A stretch of DNA of 64,000 nt, from positions 124,001 through 188,000 of the forward strand of contig NZ_QOHH01000007.1 of the NCBI RefSeq assembly GCF_003319105.1, in the 5' to 3' direction. The DNA comes from Blastococcus sp. TF02-09 (GTDB lineage Bacteria; Actinomycetota; Actinomycetes; Mycobacteriales; Geodermatophilaceae). The position numbers were made by a program, and so were the translations under genes. The notes below the pieces were generated by a model. The model had not been told where the DNA came from. It worked only from the letters and a program-made list of their open reading frames with translations, and did not search any database. Shown here piece by piece: positions 26,048 through 35,351 of this stretch (positions within the stretch are counted from its first letter, which is position 1; every line of letters starts with the position of its first letter).

Positions 26048-27160
26048 TCAGTGGGCCAGGCGCTCCACGGCGGCGTCGATCCGCTCGTCGGTGGCGGTGA
26101 GCGCCATGCGGACGTGCCGCGACCCGGCGGGCCCGTAGAAGCTGCCCGGGGCGGCCACGATCCCCAGACCCGCGAGCCAGTCGATCGTCGCCCAGCAGTC
26201 CTCGTCGCGGGTGACCCACAGGTAGAGGCCGGCCTCGGAGTGGTCGATCCGCAGTCCGGCCGCGCGCACCGCCGCGGCCAGCCGGTCGCGGCGGGCGCCG
26301 TAGCGCTCGCGCTGGGCGTCGACGTGCGCGTCGTCGTCCAGGGCCGCGGCGATCGCGGCCTGCACCGGCGTGGGCACCAGCAGCCCGAGGTGCCGGCGGA
26401 CCTCCCACGCGCGGCGCACGAGCGCCGGGTCGCCGGACAGCAGGCCGCCGCGGTACCCCGCCGCGCTGGACTGCTTGGACAGCGAGTGGACCGCGAGCAG
26501 CCCGGTGTGGTCGTCCCCGGCGACGGCGGGGTGCAGGATCGACCGCGGCTGGACGTCCCAGCCCAGCGTCACGTAGCACTCGTCGGCGGCGACGGGGACG
26601 CCGTGTGCCCGGCCCCACTCGACCCAGGCGCGCAGCTCGTCGTCGGCCAGGACGCGGCCGTGCGGGTTGCCCGGGGAGTTCAGCCAGACCAGCACCACGC
26701 CGTCGGCGTCGTCCGGCGGGACGTCGGTGCGTTGGACGGCGAGCCCGGCGACCACGGCCCCCACCTCGTAGGTCGGGTAGGCGACCGACGGGATCAGCAC
26801 CGTGCCGCCGGCGGGCAGCCCCAGCAGCGTCGGCAGCAGGGCGACCAGCTCCTTGGAGCCGACCGTCGGGATGACCGAGGGGACGGCCCCGAGCGGATCG
26901 GCGACCGTCACGCCCAGGCGCCGCTGCAGCCAGCCGGCGGCCGCCGTCCGCAGCGCGGCGGTGCCGAGCGCGGTCGGGTAGCCCGGCGCGTTGCCGGCCG
27001 CGGACAGCGCCGCACCGAGCAGTGCCGGGGTGTCTTCGACCGGCGTCCCGATCGAGAGGTCGACGACGCCGTCAGGGTGCTGCGCGGCGCGCAGCCGCGC
27101 CGGTTCCAGCGAGTCCCACGGGAAGTCCGGCAGGACCCGGCCGGGGACCTGGGCGGTCAG
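26048..27160 (-). CDS. dapC: Succinyldiaminopimelate transaminase
   Basis: This 370-residue fold-type I aminotransferase has DLSIGTPVEDTP, NSPGNPHGRVL, VAADECYVTLGW and the PLP-lysine motif HSLSKQSSAAGYRGG, as in actinobacterial DapC. It transfers an amino group from glutamate to N-succinyl-2-amino-6-oxopimelate, between DapD and DapE, both encoded at 17-19 kb. The conserved sequence (VLPDFPWD) begins only about 12 residues from the ferredoxin stop, and no ATG, GTG or TTG exists there. A CTG at 27160 overlapping the ferredoxin TGA is the best candidate start; the next GTG would add about 48 residues inside the ferredoxin gene. Confidence 0.85.
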   Translation of the reverse strand: MTAQVPGRVLPDFPWDSLEPARLRAAQHPDGVVDLSIGTPVEDTPALLGAALSAAGNAPGYPTALGTAALRTAAAGWLQRRLGVTVADPLGAVPSVIPTVGSKELVALLPTLLGLPAGGTVLIPSVAYPTYEVGAVVAGLAVQRTDVPPDDADGVVLVWLNSPGNPHGRVLADDELRAWVEWGRAHGVPVAADECYVTLGWDVQPRSILHPAVAGDDHTGLLAVHSLSKQSSAAGYRGGLLSGDPALVRRAWEVRRHLGLLVPTPVQAAIAAALDDDAHVDAQRERYGARRDRLAAAVRAAGLRIDHSEAGLYLWVTRDEDCWATIDWLAGLGIVAAPGSFYGPAGSRHVRMALTATDERIDAAVERLAH

Positions 27161-27483
27161 TGCCCTTCGCCCTGGGGCGGGAGCGCCGCGACCAGCGGGT
27201 GGTCCTTGTTGATCTTCCCGGTCTTGGCGGCGCCGCCGGGGCTGCCCAGGTCGGAGAAGAACTCCACGTTGGCGTTGTAGAAGTCCTTCCACTTGTCCGG
27301 GACGTCGTCCTCGTAGTAGATCGCCTCGACCGGGCAGACCGGCTCGCACGCACCGCAGTCGACGCACTCGTCGGGGTGGATGTAGAGCATCCGGTCGCCC
27401 TCGTAGATGCAGTCCACCGGGCACTCGTCGATGCACGCCTTGTCGAGGACGTCGACGCAGGCCTGTGTGATGACGTAGGTCAC
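27157..27483 (-). CDS. fdxA: Seven-iron ferredoxin
   Basis: The 108-residue ferredoxin has cysteines C9, C17, C21 and C25 followed by C40, C43, C46 and C50, the pattern of 3Fe-4S plus 4Fe-4S actinobacterial FdxA, with a non-cluster C-terminal tail. It is a small cytoplasmic electron carrier. GTG 27483 has GGGAGG upstream. Its stop overlaps the proposed CTG start of dapC, an adjacency common in actinobacteria. Confidence 0.92.
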   Translation of the reverse strand: MTYVITQACVDVLDKACIDECPVDCIYEGDRMLYIHPDECVDCGACEPVCPVEAIYYEDDVPDKWKDFYNANVEFFSDLGSPGGAAKTGKINKDHPLVAALPPQGEGH

Positions 27484-27598
27484 GGTGGTTCCTCCCGGAA
27501 GGACGGTGCGGGCGACGACCGCGGGGACGGTCGATCGGCTGCATTAGTATCACCCTCCCGCGGCCGCGCGGCCGGGAAGGGTGCCCTTCCTCGCGGGC

Positions 27599-28006
27599 TC
27601 ACCCGGTGGAGGGAGCCGCGGGACGGGACCGGACCGGCGCGGCCAGGACGCGCCCGACGGCGAACGCGGCCGCGAGCACGCCGCACACCAGGAACGCCAG
27701 CCCGACCGCGCCAGTCGCTCCCCCGCCGGTCAGCACGAGGTCCCCCTCGGGGCGCTGCACGGTGGCGCCGAGGGCGACGACCAGCCACACCACCCCCGGC
27801 AGGACGGCTACCGCGCGCGAGCCCGACAGCCGGTGCGCCAGGGGCACGAGCAGCAGGTTGCCGGCCACCGCGGCGACCACCGACAGCGGGACGGGCACGG
27901 CGCCGGCCCGCAGCGGCAGCCAGAACGCCTCGGCGAGCGCCAGCCAGGCGGCGACGGCGACGGCGGCCAGCGCCCAGCCGGTGCGCGCGGCGAGCCGGCC
28001 GATCAC
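27599..28006 (-). CDS. Four-helix membrane protein of unknown function
   Basis: The 135-residue protein has about four membrane helices ([73 protein letters not shown]). I do not recognise a functional family. Its GTG overlaps the mshB stop as GTGA, so it is co-translated with mshB. Confidence 0.65.
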   Translation of the reverse strand: MIGRLAARTGWALAAVAVAAWLALAEAFWLPLRAGAVPVPLSVVAAVAGNLLLVPLAHRLSGSRAVAVLPGVVWLVVALGATVQRPEGDLVLTGGGATGAVGLAFLVCGVLAAAFAVGRVLAAPVRSRPAAPSTG

Positions 28007-28896
28007 GCGTCCAGGCCGGCGAACAGGTCGTCCTCCCAGCCGTACGGGCCGCTGCCCGGGCCGCGCTCCCCCCGCACCAGGCGGTAGTGCTCGACGGCCA
28101 TGACCTCGAGGCCCAGGTTGTTCGACAGCGCGAAGAACGGGCCGTCCACGGTGATCTGGGTGGGGTGCGAGCGCATGGCGGCGTCCTTGCGTCCGGCCTG
28201 GTCCGGCGCGTCGACGACGGTGGTGATCACGTCGTCGTCGACCACGAACGGCACTTCGTCCAGGTCGCCCAGCCCCTCGAAGGGCGAGGCCTCCCCCAGT
28301 GCCTCCATCGCCTCGATCCCGGCCTTGACGACCGAGCGCGGCATCGCGTTCCAGTAGATCTTGGCGATCGTCCACGCCGGGCCGAGGTCGGGCCGGAAGG
28401 CGGGGTCCGCAGCCAGGTCGGCGGCGCGCATGGCCACCCGGTGGGCCTGGATGTGGTCGGGGTGGCCGTAGCCCCCGACCTCGTCGTAGGTCACCAGCAC
28501 CTGCGGCCGCACCTCGCGGATCACGGCGACCGCGTGCGCCGCAGCCTCGTCGACGTCGGCGTTCCAGAACGCGCGGGGGTGCTCGTTGGCCGGCGTCCCC
28601 ATCATCCCGGAGTCCCGGTAGCGACCCGCCCCGCCGAGGAAGCGGAAGTCGGTGACGCCGAGGGCGGCCATGGCCGCCCGGAGCTCGGAGATGCGGTAGC
28701 CGCCGAGCTGGTCGGCCTGGTCGGCCGCCAGCTGGGCGAGCTCGGGGACGAGGATCTCGCCTTCCTCACCCAGCGTGCAGGTGAGCAGGGTGACCCCGGC
28801 CCCCTCCGCGACGTACCGCGCCATTGTGGCGCCGTTGTTGATCGTCTCGTCGTCGGGGTGGGCGTGCACGAGCAGGACGCGCCGGTCGGGAGCCAT
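28003..28896 (-). CDS. mshB: Mycothiol biosynthesis GlcNAc-inositol deacetylase
   Basis: The 297-residue protein has the zinc motif AHPDDE (His13, Asp16) and YGHPDH, in the LmbE-like fold, with the MshB-specific start [20 protein letters not shown]. MshB removes acetate from GlcNAc-inositol in the second mycothiol step. This supports an actinobacterial host. ATG 28896 is used; a GTG at 28899 lies 6 nt after a CAGGAT box and could start a leaderless mRNA. The gene is 27 nt downstream of dppF. Confidence 0.9.
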   Translation of the reverse strand: MAPDRRVLLVHAHPDDETINNGATMARYVAEGAGVTLLTCTLGEEGEILVPELAQLAADQADQLGGYRISELRAAMAALGVTDFRFLGGAGRYRDSGMMGTPANEHPRAFWNADVDEAAAHAVAVIREVRPQVLVTYDEVGGYGHPDHIQAHRVAMRAADLAADPAFRPDLGPAWTIAKIYWNAMPRSVVKAGIEAMEALGEASPFEGLGDLDEVPFVVDDDVITTVVDAPDQAGRKDAAMRSHPTQITVDGPFFALSNNLGLEVMAVEHYRLVRGERGPGSGPYGWEDDLFAGLDA

Positions 28897-28923
28897 CACA
28901 CCGCGATCCTGCCGGACCACCGC

Positions 28924-30006
28924 TCAGTCGATCTCGACCGGTACGACCGTCCGGGCCTCGGCGAAGTGGCACGCCGCCGGGTGACCCTGGCCGCGGTCGA
29001 CCAGCGCCGGCGCCTCGGTGGCGCAGATGTCCTGGGCCTTCCAGCAACGCGTCCGGAACCGGCAACCCGAGGGCGGGTCGGCCGGGCTGGGCACGTCGCC
29101 CTGCAGCAGGATGCGGTCCTTCTGCCCCCGCAGGTGCGGCTCGTGCAGCGGGACCGAGGACAGCAGCGCCTGCGTGTAGGGGTGCGACGGCGTCGTGTAG
29201 ACCTGCTCGTCGGTGCCCTCCTCGACGATCGAGCCCAGGTACATGACCGACACCCGGTCGGAGATGTGCCGGACCACCGAGAGGTCGTGGGCGATGAAGA
29301 GGTAGGACAGGCCGAAGTCGTCCTGCAGGTCCTCGAGCAGGTTGACCACCTGGGCCTGCACCGACACGTCGAGCGCGGACACCGGCTCGTCGCACACGAT
29401 GACCTCCGGCCGCAGCGCCAGTGCGCGGGCGATGCCGATGCGCTGCCGCTGACCGCCGGAGAACTGGTGCGGGTAGCGGTTGACGTAGTCCGGGTTCAGC
29501 CCGACCCGGTCCAGCAGCTCCTGGGTGCGCTTGAGCCGGTCCTTGCGCGGGGCGATGTCCGAGTGGACCGACCATCCCTCGGCCACGATGTCACCGACGG
29601 TCATGCGCGGGTTCAGCGACGAGTACGGGTCCTGGAAGATGATCTGGACCTCGCGCCGGTACTGCTTGAGCGCCCGGCCGGACATCGACGCGACGTCGGT
29701 GCCCTTGTAGCGGATCGTCCCGCCGGTCGGCTTCTCCAGCGCGACCAGCAGCTTGGACACCGTCGACTTGCCGCAGCCGGACTCGCCGACCAGGCCGACG
29801 GTCTCCCCGCGGCGCAGCGTCATGTTCACGCCGTCGACCGCGCGGACGTGGCCGATCGTGCGCTTGAAGACGATGCCCTGCGTCAGCGGGAAGTGCTTCT
29901 GCAGGTCGCGCATCTCCAGGAGCGTCTCGCCCAGAGGGCCGCGCGCGGAGGCGCCGTTGGACCCGGACACGGCGGTCGCGCCGGTGGACTCAGACGGCTC
30001 GGACAC
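28924..30006 (-). CDS. dppF: Peptide ABC transporter ATP-binding protein (DppF-type)
   Basis: The 360-residue ATPase has Walker [11 protein letters not shown]-loop [13 protein letters not shown], signature [15 protein letters not shown], Walker [13 protein letters not shown] and the oligopeptide-family C-terminal cysteine motif ([15 protein letters not shown]) that binds a 4Fe-4S cluster in some members. It energises import with DppD. Its start overlaps the dppD end by 17 nt. Confidence 0.9.
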   Translation of the reverse strand: MSEPSESTGATAVSGSNGASARGPLGETLLEMRDLQKHFPLTQGIVFKRTIGHVRAVDGVNMTLRRGETVGLVGESGCGKSTVSKLLVALEKPTGGTIRYKGTDVASMSGRALKQYRREVQIIFQDPYSSLNPRMTVGDIVAEGWSVHSDIAPRKDRLKRTQELLDRVGLNPDYVNRYPHQFSGGQRQRIGIARALALRPEVIVCDEPVSALDVSVQAQVVNLLEDLQDDFGLSYLFIAHDLSVVRHISDRVSVMYLGSIVEEGTDEQVYTTPSHPYTQALLSSVPLHEPHLRGQKDRILLQGDVPSPADPPSGCRFRTRCWKAQDICATEAPALVDRGQGHPAACHFAEARTVVPVEID

Positions 30007-31045
30007 CGAGGACCTCCTCGCTGTAGTGGCACGCTGCCTCGCGGCCGGGAACGACCTGGCGCAGCGGCGGGACGTCGATCGAGCACTCCCGGCCGGGCGC
30101 CGCGTCGGCGCCCAGGCGCCGGTGCGCGCAGCGCGGGTGGAAGGGGCAGCCGCTGGGGATGGCGGCCAGGTTCGGCGGCTGCCCGACGATCGGCTGCAGC
30201 CGGCCGCCCTTGGCCTCCACCTGGGGCACCGAGGCCATCAGGCCCTCGGTGTAGGGGTGGCCGGCGTCGGTGAAGACGTCATCGACGGTGCCCCGCTCGA
30301 CGATCCGGCCGGCGTACATGACCGCCACGTTGTCGGCGACCTCGTTCACGACGCCGAGGTCGTGGGTGATGAGGATCAGCCCCATGCCGGTCTCCCGCTG
30401 CAGGTCCTTGAGCAGGTCCATGACCTGCGCCTGCACGGTGACGTCGAGCGCGGTCGTCGGCTCGTCGGCGATGAGGATGCGCGGGTCCAGCGCGATGGTC
30501 ATGGCGATCATGACGCGCTGGCGCATGCCGCCGGAGAACTGGTGCGGGTAGTCGTCGACCCGCTTGGCCGCCGCCGGGATGCGCACGCGGTCCATGAGCT
30601 CGACGGCCTTGCGCTTGGCCTCCTTGCGCGAGGCCCCCTGGTGCACGCGGAACATCTCGCCGATCTGCCAGCCAACGCTGTAGACCGGGTTCAGGGACGA
30701 CAGCGCGTCCTGGAAGATCATCGAGATGCCGGGGCCGCGCACCTGGCGCTGCTCCTCCGCGCTCATGGCGAGCAGGTCGCGGCCCTCGAACCGGATGGCG
30801 CCCTGGATGACCGCCGGCGGGACGTCGAGGATGCCCATGATCGCCTGGGCGGAGACGGACTTGCCCGACCCGGACTCGCCCAGGATCGCCAGCGTCTCGC
30901 CCTCGGCGAGCGAGTAGCTGATGCCGTTGACGGCGTTGACCACGCCGGACCGCTGACGGAACTCGACGTGCAGGTCCTCGACCTCGAGCAGCTGACCGCC
31001 TGCGGTGGCCCGCCGGGTCGTGGGATCGGTCTGGGACTGGCTCAT
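29990..31045 (-). CDS. dppD: Peptide ABC transporter ATP-binding protein (DppD-type)
   Basis: The 351-residue ATPase has Walker [10 protein letters not shown], signature [13 protein letters not shown], Walker [13 protein letters not shown] and the C-terminal [11 protein letters not shown] motif of the Opp/Dpp family. ATG 31045 overlaps the dppC stop as ATGA. Confidence 0.9.
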   Translation of the reverse strand: MSQSQTDPTTRRATAGGQLLEVEDLHVEFRQRSGVVNAVNGISYSLAEGETLAILGESGSGKSVSAQAIMGILDVPPAVIQGAIRFEGRDLLAMSAEEQRQVRGPGISMIFQDALSSLNPVYSVGWQIGEMFRVHQGASRKEAKRKAVELMDRVRIPAAAKRVDDYPHQFSGGMRQRVMIAMTIALDPRILIADEPTTALDVTVQAQVMDLLKDLQRETGMGLILITHDLGVVNEVADNVAVMYAGRIVERGTVDDVFTDAGHPYTEGLMASVPQVEAKGGRLQPIVGQPPNLAAIPSGCPFHPRCAHRRLGADAAPGRECSIDVPPLRQVVPGREAACHYSEEVLGVRAV

Positions 31046-32013
31046 GCGCGCTGCCTCGGGTCGAGGGCGTCGCGCAGGGCGTCGCCCATCAGGATGAAGG
31101 CCATCACCGTCAGGGTCAGGACGATGCTGGGGAACAGGACGAGGTGCGGGGCGCTGCGGATGGCGTCCTGGCCGGCCTCGATCTGCAGGCCCCAGGAGAA
31201 CGCCGGGCGCTGCAGCCCCACACCCAGGTAGGTGAGGGTCGCCTCGGCCGCGATGATCACGCCGATGGTGATGGTCGTGTAGACCAGCACCGGCGCGACG
31301 GCGTTCGGGAGGATGTGCCGCACCAGGATGCGGGTGTTGCCCGCACCCATGGCCCGGGCGGCGGCCACGTAGTCGGAGTTCCGGACCGCGATGACCTGCG
31401 AGCGGACCAGCCGCATGGCGGTCATCCAGCCGAACAGCGCCAGCGCCAGCGCGACCGCGCCCGGACCGCGGGAGTTGATGATCGGGATGCTCGTCTCGGG
31501 CCCCACGCGGAGCAGCACCAGCGCGCCGAGGATCAGCGGCAGCGCGTAGAAGATGTCCGCGATCCGGGACAGGACGCCGTCGGTGACGCCACCGAAGTAT
31601 CCGGCGATCGCGCCCACGGCGACGCCCAGCACCAGGATGACGACGACGGCGAAGATGCCGATGATCAGCGAGTTCCGGGCCCCGTAGACGACGGTGGCCA
31701 GGTAGTCGCAACCCTGCACGTCGTAGCCGAACCAGTGCTCGGCCGAGGGCAGCCCCCGGGAGTTGGCCAGGTCGCAGGCTCGCGGGTCCTGCCCCCGGGC
31801 GAACAGCTGCGGCACGATCGCCATCACCGTGAACACCACGGTCAGGACGGCGCCGATCCAGAAGAACGGGTTGCGCTTGAGCGCCACCCACGCGTCGGAC
31901 CAGAGGCTGTTCTGCCGGTCGCTGGTCACGTCGACCGAGGGACTGGCCAGGCCGGTCGTCGTCCCGGCCTCGATCTCGTCCTTGCGCAGGTCGGCCTGCT
32001 GCTGGTCAGTCAT
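31042..32013 (-). CDS. dppC: Peptide ABC transporter permease (DppC-type)
   Basis: The 323-residue membrane protein has an N-terminal OppC-type segment (WSDAWVALKRNPFFWIGAVL), five to six helices and the permease EAA loop (VAAARAMGAGNTRILVRHILPNAVAPVLV). It forms the channel with DppB. The start overlaps dppB by 8 nt. Confidence 0.9.
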   Translation of the reverse strand: MTDQQQADLRKDEIEAGTTTGLASPSVDVTSDRQNSLWSDAWVALKRNPFFWIGAVLTVVFTVMAIVPQLFARGQDPRACDLANSRGLPSAEHWFGYDVQGCDYLATVVYGARNSLIIGIFAVVVILVLGVAVGAIAGYFGGVTDGVLSRIADIFYALPLILGALVLLRVGPETSIPIINSRGPGAVALALALFGWMTAMRLVRSQVIAVRNSDYVAAARAMGAGNTRILVRHILPNAVAPVLVYTTITIGVIIAAEATLTYLGVGLQRPAFSWGLQIEAGQDAIRSAPHLVLFPSIVLTLTVMAFILMGDALRDALDPRQRA

Positions 32014-32929
32014 AGCGGATCCTCGGGTCCAGGACGGCGTAGAGCACGTCGACCACCAGGTTGAAGAAGATGAAGAAGAAGACCATCAGCGTCACGATGC
32101 CGACCACGACGGCACCCTCCTGGGCGCGGATGGCGTCGAAGACCTCGCGGCCGATGCCGGGCAGGTTGAAGACGGTCTCGGTGACGATGGCGCCGCCGAG
32201 GAGGGCGCCGATGTCGGCGCCGATGAAGGTGACGACCGGGATCAGGCTGTTGCGCAGCGTGTGCTGGACGATGATGCGCCGCGGGGGGAGCCCCTTGGCC
32301 TTCGCCGTCCGCACGAAGTCGGCGCGCAGGTTCTCGGCGATGCTCGTCCGGGTCAGCCGGGCCACGTAGGCCAGCGAGCCCGAGGCGAGCACCAGGCCCG
32401 GCAGGACGTAGCTGTACCAGCCCTCGCGCGTGCCGGCGATGGGGAACCAGCCGAGCTTGAGCCCGAACAGCAGCTGGGCGATGAAGGCCAGCACCAGGAT
32501 CGGGATCGCGACGATGACGGTGGTCGAGACGAGGACCAGGTTGTCGAAGAAGCTGTTCCGGCGGATGCCGGCGAGCACGCCCGCCGCCAGGCCGATGATG
32601 ATCTCGAAGATGACCGCGACGATGGTCAGCCGGATGGTCACCGGCAGCGTCCGCTCGATGGTGTCCAGCACGGGGCGGCCGCGGAAGTCGGTGCCCAGGT
32701 CGCCCTGGAAGAGCCCCTTGAGGTACTCCCAGTACTGGACCCAGAGCGGGTCGTCGAGGTGGAAGCGCTCGGTGAGCACCTGGACGACGGCCGGCGACAC
32801 CGGGCGGTCGCCGGCGAGCGCGCGGATCGGATCGCCAGGCAGGGCGTAGACCATCGCGAAGATCAGGATGGATGCGCCGAGCATCACGGGGATGGTGAGC
32901 AAGAGTCGGCGCGCGACGTAGCGGCCCAT
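32006..32929 (-). CDS. dppB: Peptide ABC transporter permease (DppB-type)
   Basis: The 307-residue membrane protein begins MGRYVARRLLLTIPVMLGAS, typical of DppB, has six helices, and ends with the EAA loop (FVRTAKAKGLPPRRIIVQHTLRNSLIPVV). ATG 32929 has GGAGGGGG upstream; an in-frame start at 32953 adds eight residues. It lies 142 bp after dppA, with a strong hairpin between. Confidence 0.9.
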   Translation of the reverse strand: MGRYVARRLLLTIPVMLGASILIFAMVYALPGDPIRALAGDRPVSPAVVQVLTERFHLDDPLWVQYWEYLKGLFQGDLGTDFRGRPVLDTIERTLPVTIRLTIVAVIFEIIIGLAAGVLAGIRRNSFFDNLVLVSTTVIVAIPILVLAFIAQLLFGLKLGWFPIAGTREGWYSYVLPGLVLASGSLAYVARLTRTSIAENLRADFVRTAKAKGLPPRRIIVQHTLRNSLIPVVTFIGADIGALLGGAIVTETVFNLPGIGREVFDAIRAQEGAVVVGIVTLMVFFFIFFNLVVDVLYAVLDPRIRYD

Positions 32930-33007
32930 GGTCCCCCTCCGGGGTGTGTGCACCCCTGCTCAGAGCGGGGTGCCGGTGTCCATCGTGCCGGTCAGGCGGC
33001 ACTCGCG

Positions 33008-33049
33008 CCGCCGGGGGCCCCGTCCTCAGCGGACGGGCGCCCCCGGCGG
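33008..33049 (-). terminator. Intercistronic hairpin between dppA and dppB
   Basis: A 17-bp stem with one bulged base (left arm 33008-33025, right arm 33031-33049, loop TCAGC) lies between dppA and the rest of the operon. Such hairpins commonly let the binding protein be made in excess over the membrane parts by stopping or stabilising transcripts. Confidence 0.6.
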
Positions 33050-33071
33050 GTGGTGCGGGTGGCTGGGTCGA

Positions 33072-34691
33072 TCAGCCGTTGACGGTGACCTCGGACCAGA
33101 CGGGACGCTGGAACAGGTCGATCCGGACGTTGTCCACGTTGTCGGTGTGGACGCTCTGGATCTGGGTGAAGAACAGCGGCGCGTTCGGCATGTCCTGGGC
33201 GATGAGGTCCTCGGCCTGCTGGTACAGCTCGATCGCCTCCTCCTCCGTGGCAGCCTGGTCACCCTCGCTGATCAGCTCGTTGACCTGCGGGTTGTCGTAG
33301 AAGGAGTAGTTCGAGCCGATGGGCGGGAAGGCCTGCGGCGTGAAGAGCGGCGTCAGGTAGCTCTCCGCGGCCGGGTAGTCGAAGCTCCAGCCGTAGCGGA
33401 ACGGGCCGGTGAAGCCCTTCTCCTCGCCGAGGGGCAGGTACTGGGCGAAGTCCAGGTTGCCCTGCAGGGTGAACTCCAGGCCCAGGTTGGTGCGCAGCTG
33501 GTTGCCGACGGCCTCGATCCACGCGTCGTGGCCGGCACCGGCGTTGAACCACAGGTCGACCGGCTGGCTCTTGTCGAAGCCGGCCTCCTCCAGCAGCGTG
33601 TTCGCGGCGTCGGGGTCGAAGGTGCAGAACTCGCAGGCACCCTCGCGGTAGCCGTCGACGACCGGCGAGATGAAGGAGTCAGCCGCGGTGCGGGTGCCCG
33701 AGAAGATCGCCTCGGAGATCGCGTCGCGGTCGATGGCCATCGAGAACGCCTGGCGGACCCGCGGGTCGGCGAACCGGGCGTCGTAGGTCGGGAAGCCCAG
33801 GTAGGTGATCTGGGAGACCTCGGTGTTGATGAAGTTGTCGCCGAACTCGCTCTCGGCGGACTCGATCACGTCCGGCGGGATGACGTCGACGATGTCGACG
33901 TTGCCGTCCTGGGCGTCGGTGTAGGCCGTGGCCTGGTCGGCGTAGACGACGAACTCCATGCCCTCGGCCTGGGCGGCGTCCTCACCGGCGTAGTCCTCGT
34001 AGCGGGTGAGCGTGATGCCCTGACCCGGCACGTACTCGCTGTCGGCCATGAACGGGCCGTTGCCGATCGGGTTGGTGCCGAAGGCCTCCGGGTCATCGAA
34101 GAAGGCCTCGGGGAGCGGGTTGAAGGCGTCGTAGCCGACGACCGCGGGGAACAGCGCGAACGGGGCGGCGAGCTCCACGGTGAAGGTCAGGTCGTCCTCG
34201 ACCGCGAGACCGCTGAGCTCGGTAGCGGTGCCCGCCTCGAGCTCGTCGAACCCGGCGATGCGGGAGAGGTACGAGCCGCCGTCCTGCGCGTTCTGCGGGT
34301 TGGCGGTGTAGTTCCACGCGTCGACGAAGGACTGCGCGTTCACCGGCGTCCCGTCGTGGAACGTCCACCCGTCCTTGAGGGTAATCGTCCAGTTCTGGTT
34401 GTCCTCGGACTCGATGGACTCGGCGACGCCGGAGTACTCGACCTCGCCCTCCTCGGAGTAGCCCACCAGGCCGGTCCACAGGGCGGCGATGACCTTCGCG
34501 CCCTCGCTCTCGGTGGTGTTGCCCGGGACGAGCGGGCTCTTGGGCTCACCGATGTAGGCGGTGAAGGTGCCGCCACCCTCGCCGCCGGTGGAGCCGGATC
34601 CGTTGTCATCGCCGCCGCCACAGGCGGACAGCAGCATCGCGCCGGCCAGGGCCGTGGCGACGAGCGCACCAGGGCGCTTGTTGAGCTTCAC
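33072..34691 (-). CDS. dppA: Peptide ABC transporter substrate-binding lipoprotein
   Basis: The 539-residue SBP family 5 protein has a lipoprotein signal (GALVATALAGAMLLSAC, lipobox LSAC) followed by a Gly/Ser/Asp-rich linker. The mature part carries WTITLKDGWTFHDGTPVNAQSFVDAW, ANPQNAQ and QAFSMAIDRDAI, typical of Opp/Dpp binding proteins. It captures peptides outside the membrane for DppBCDF. The start is GTG 34691. Confidence 0.9.
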   Translation of the reverse strand: MKLNKRPGALVATALAGAMLLSACGGGDDNGSGSTGGEGGGTFTAYIGEPKSPLVPGNTTESEGAKVIAALWTGLVGYSEEGEVEYSGVAESIESEDNQNWTITLKDGWTFHDGTPVNAQSFVDAWNYTANPQNAQDGGSYLSRIAGFDELEAGTATELSGLAVEDDLTFTVELAAPFALFPAVVGYDAFNPLPEAFFDDPEAFGTNPIGNGPFMADSEYVPGQGITLTRYEDYAGEDAAQAEGMEFVVYADQATAYTDAQDGNVDIVDVIPPDVIESAESEFGDNFINTEVSQITYLGFPTYDARFADPRVRQAFSMAIDRDAISEAIFSGTRTAADSFISPVVDGYREGACEFCTFDPDAANTLLEEAGFDKSQPVDLWFNAGAGHDAWIEAVGNQLRTNLGLEFTLQGNLDFAQYLPLGEEKGFTGPFRYGWSFDYPAAESYLTPLFTPQAFPPIGSNYSFYDNPQVNELISEGDQAATEEEAIELYQQAEDLIAQDMPNAPLFFTQIQSVHTDNVDNVRIDLFQRPVWSEVTVNG

Positions 34692-35063
34692 GTGGAGGCC
34701 TCTCTCGTTCCGCGAGCGCGGAGTCTCGGACTGGTCGGCCAGGCTCCCGCACGAGGCATGGGGCCTGGCGATCGTGTGTCGGACTGCACGCGTACGGGTG
34801 GGAACCCGGCGTGCACGGGGAGCACGCTAGGCATACGCCGGGGGCGGTGCCACCAGCGTTGTCCATTTGTGACCTGCGTCCACGATGTCACAGCGGTGAC
34901 CGGAAGGGCTCCTGGGGTCCTGGCCTGCGGCGGGACGGAGTGAGCCGCAGTCGCCGGTTTTCTGGACGCCTTGCGGCGGGCCTCGGTGGCGCCGACGCGC
35001 CGAGGTGTGGTCCGGCCGGGCCATGGGTAGGTGGGCCCCGAACCCCGACGAGAGGACATGCTC
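34692..35063. other. 372-bp intergenic region between dppA and csbD
   Basis: No credible gene lies here. On the dppA side it holds a TAGCGT box (minus strand, 34829-34824) and a structured leader (see 34785-34815). On the csbD side only a weak GGGTAG resembling a general-stress -10 box (about 35025) is visible. Confidence 0.5.
34785..34815 (-). promoter_or_regulatory. Hairpin in the predicted dppA leader
   Basis: TGCACGC/GCGTGCA outer arms and CGGGT/ACCCG inner arms (with a GTA bulge and GGGA loop on the plus strand) form an extended stem. If transcription begins after the TAGCGT box at 34829-34824, this lies near the 5' end of a leader of about 130 nt. It fits no riboswitch I can name. Confidence 0.4.
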
Positions 35064-35234
35064 ATGAGTGGCGAGGACAAGGCCAACAACAAGCTCGAGG
35101 AGCTCGGCGGCAAGGCCAAGGAGGCGCTGGGCAACGCGACCGGCGACAAGGACCTCCAGGCAGCCGGCCAGAAGGACCAGACGAAGAGCAACCTGAAGCA
35201 GGCCGGCGAGAAGGTCAAGGACGCCTTCAAGTAA
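35064..35234 (+). CDS. CsbD family stress protein
   Basis: The 56-residue hydrophilic protein matches CsbD (NNKLEELGGKAKEALGNATG, then QAAGQKDQTKSNLKQAGEKV). It is a small abundant protein of unknown function, induced by general stress in Bacillus. AGAGGA precedes ATG 35064; an ATG at 35058 is possible. A perfect 19-bp terminator follows. Confidence 0.9.
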   Translation: MSGEDKANNKLEELGGKAKEALGNATGDKDLQAAGQKDQTKSNLKQAGEKVKDAFK

Positions 35235-35246
35235 GCCCGCAACACG

Positions 35247-35291
35247 CGCGGCGGAGGCCGCACCCAATCCCCGGGTGCGGCCTCCGCCGCG
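35247..35291 (+). terminator. csbD terminator
   Basis: A perfect 19-bp stem (35247-35265 with 35273-35291) with a 7-nt loop lies 12 nt after the csbD stop. Confidence 0.8.
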
Positions 35292-35298
35292 TCTCTGC

Positions 35299-35339
35299 GC
35301 TTTTCCGCGGAAAGGCGGCCCGCTTTTCCGCGGAAAAGC
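35299..35339. repeat. Palindrome array A (2 units)
   Basis: Two 18-bp units, at 35299-35316 and 35322-35339, follow the palindrome GCTTTTCCGCGGAAAAGC (the first has one arm mismatch). A GGCCC spacer gives a 23-bp period. The array ends 12 bp from the stop of the DUF559-like gene. Confidence 0.85.
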
Positions 35340-35351
35340 AGGCCGGTGGGA

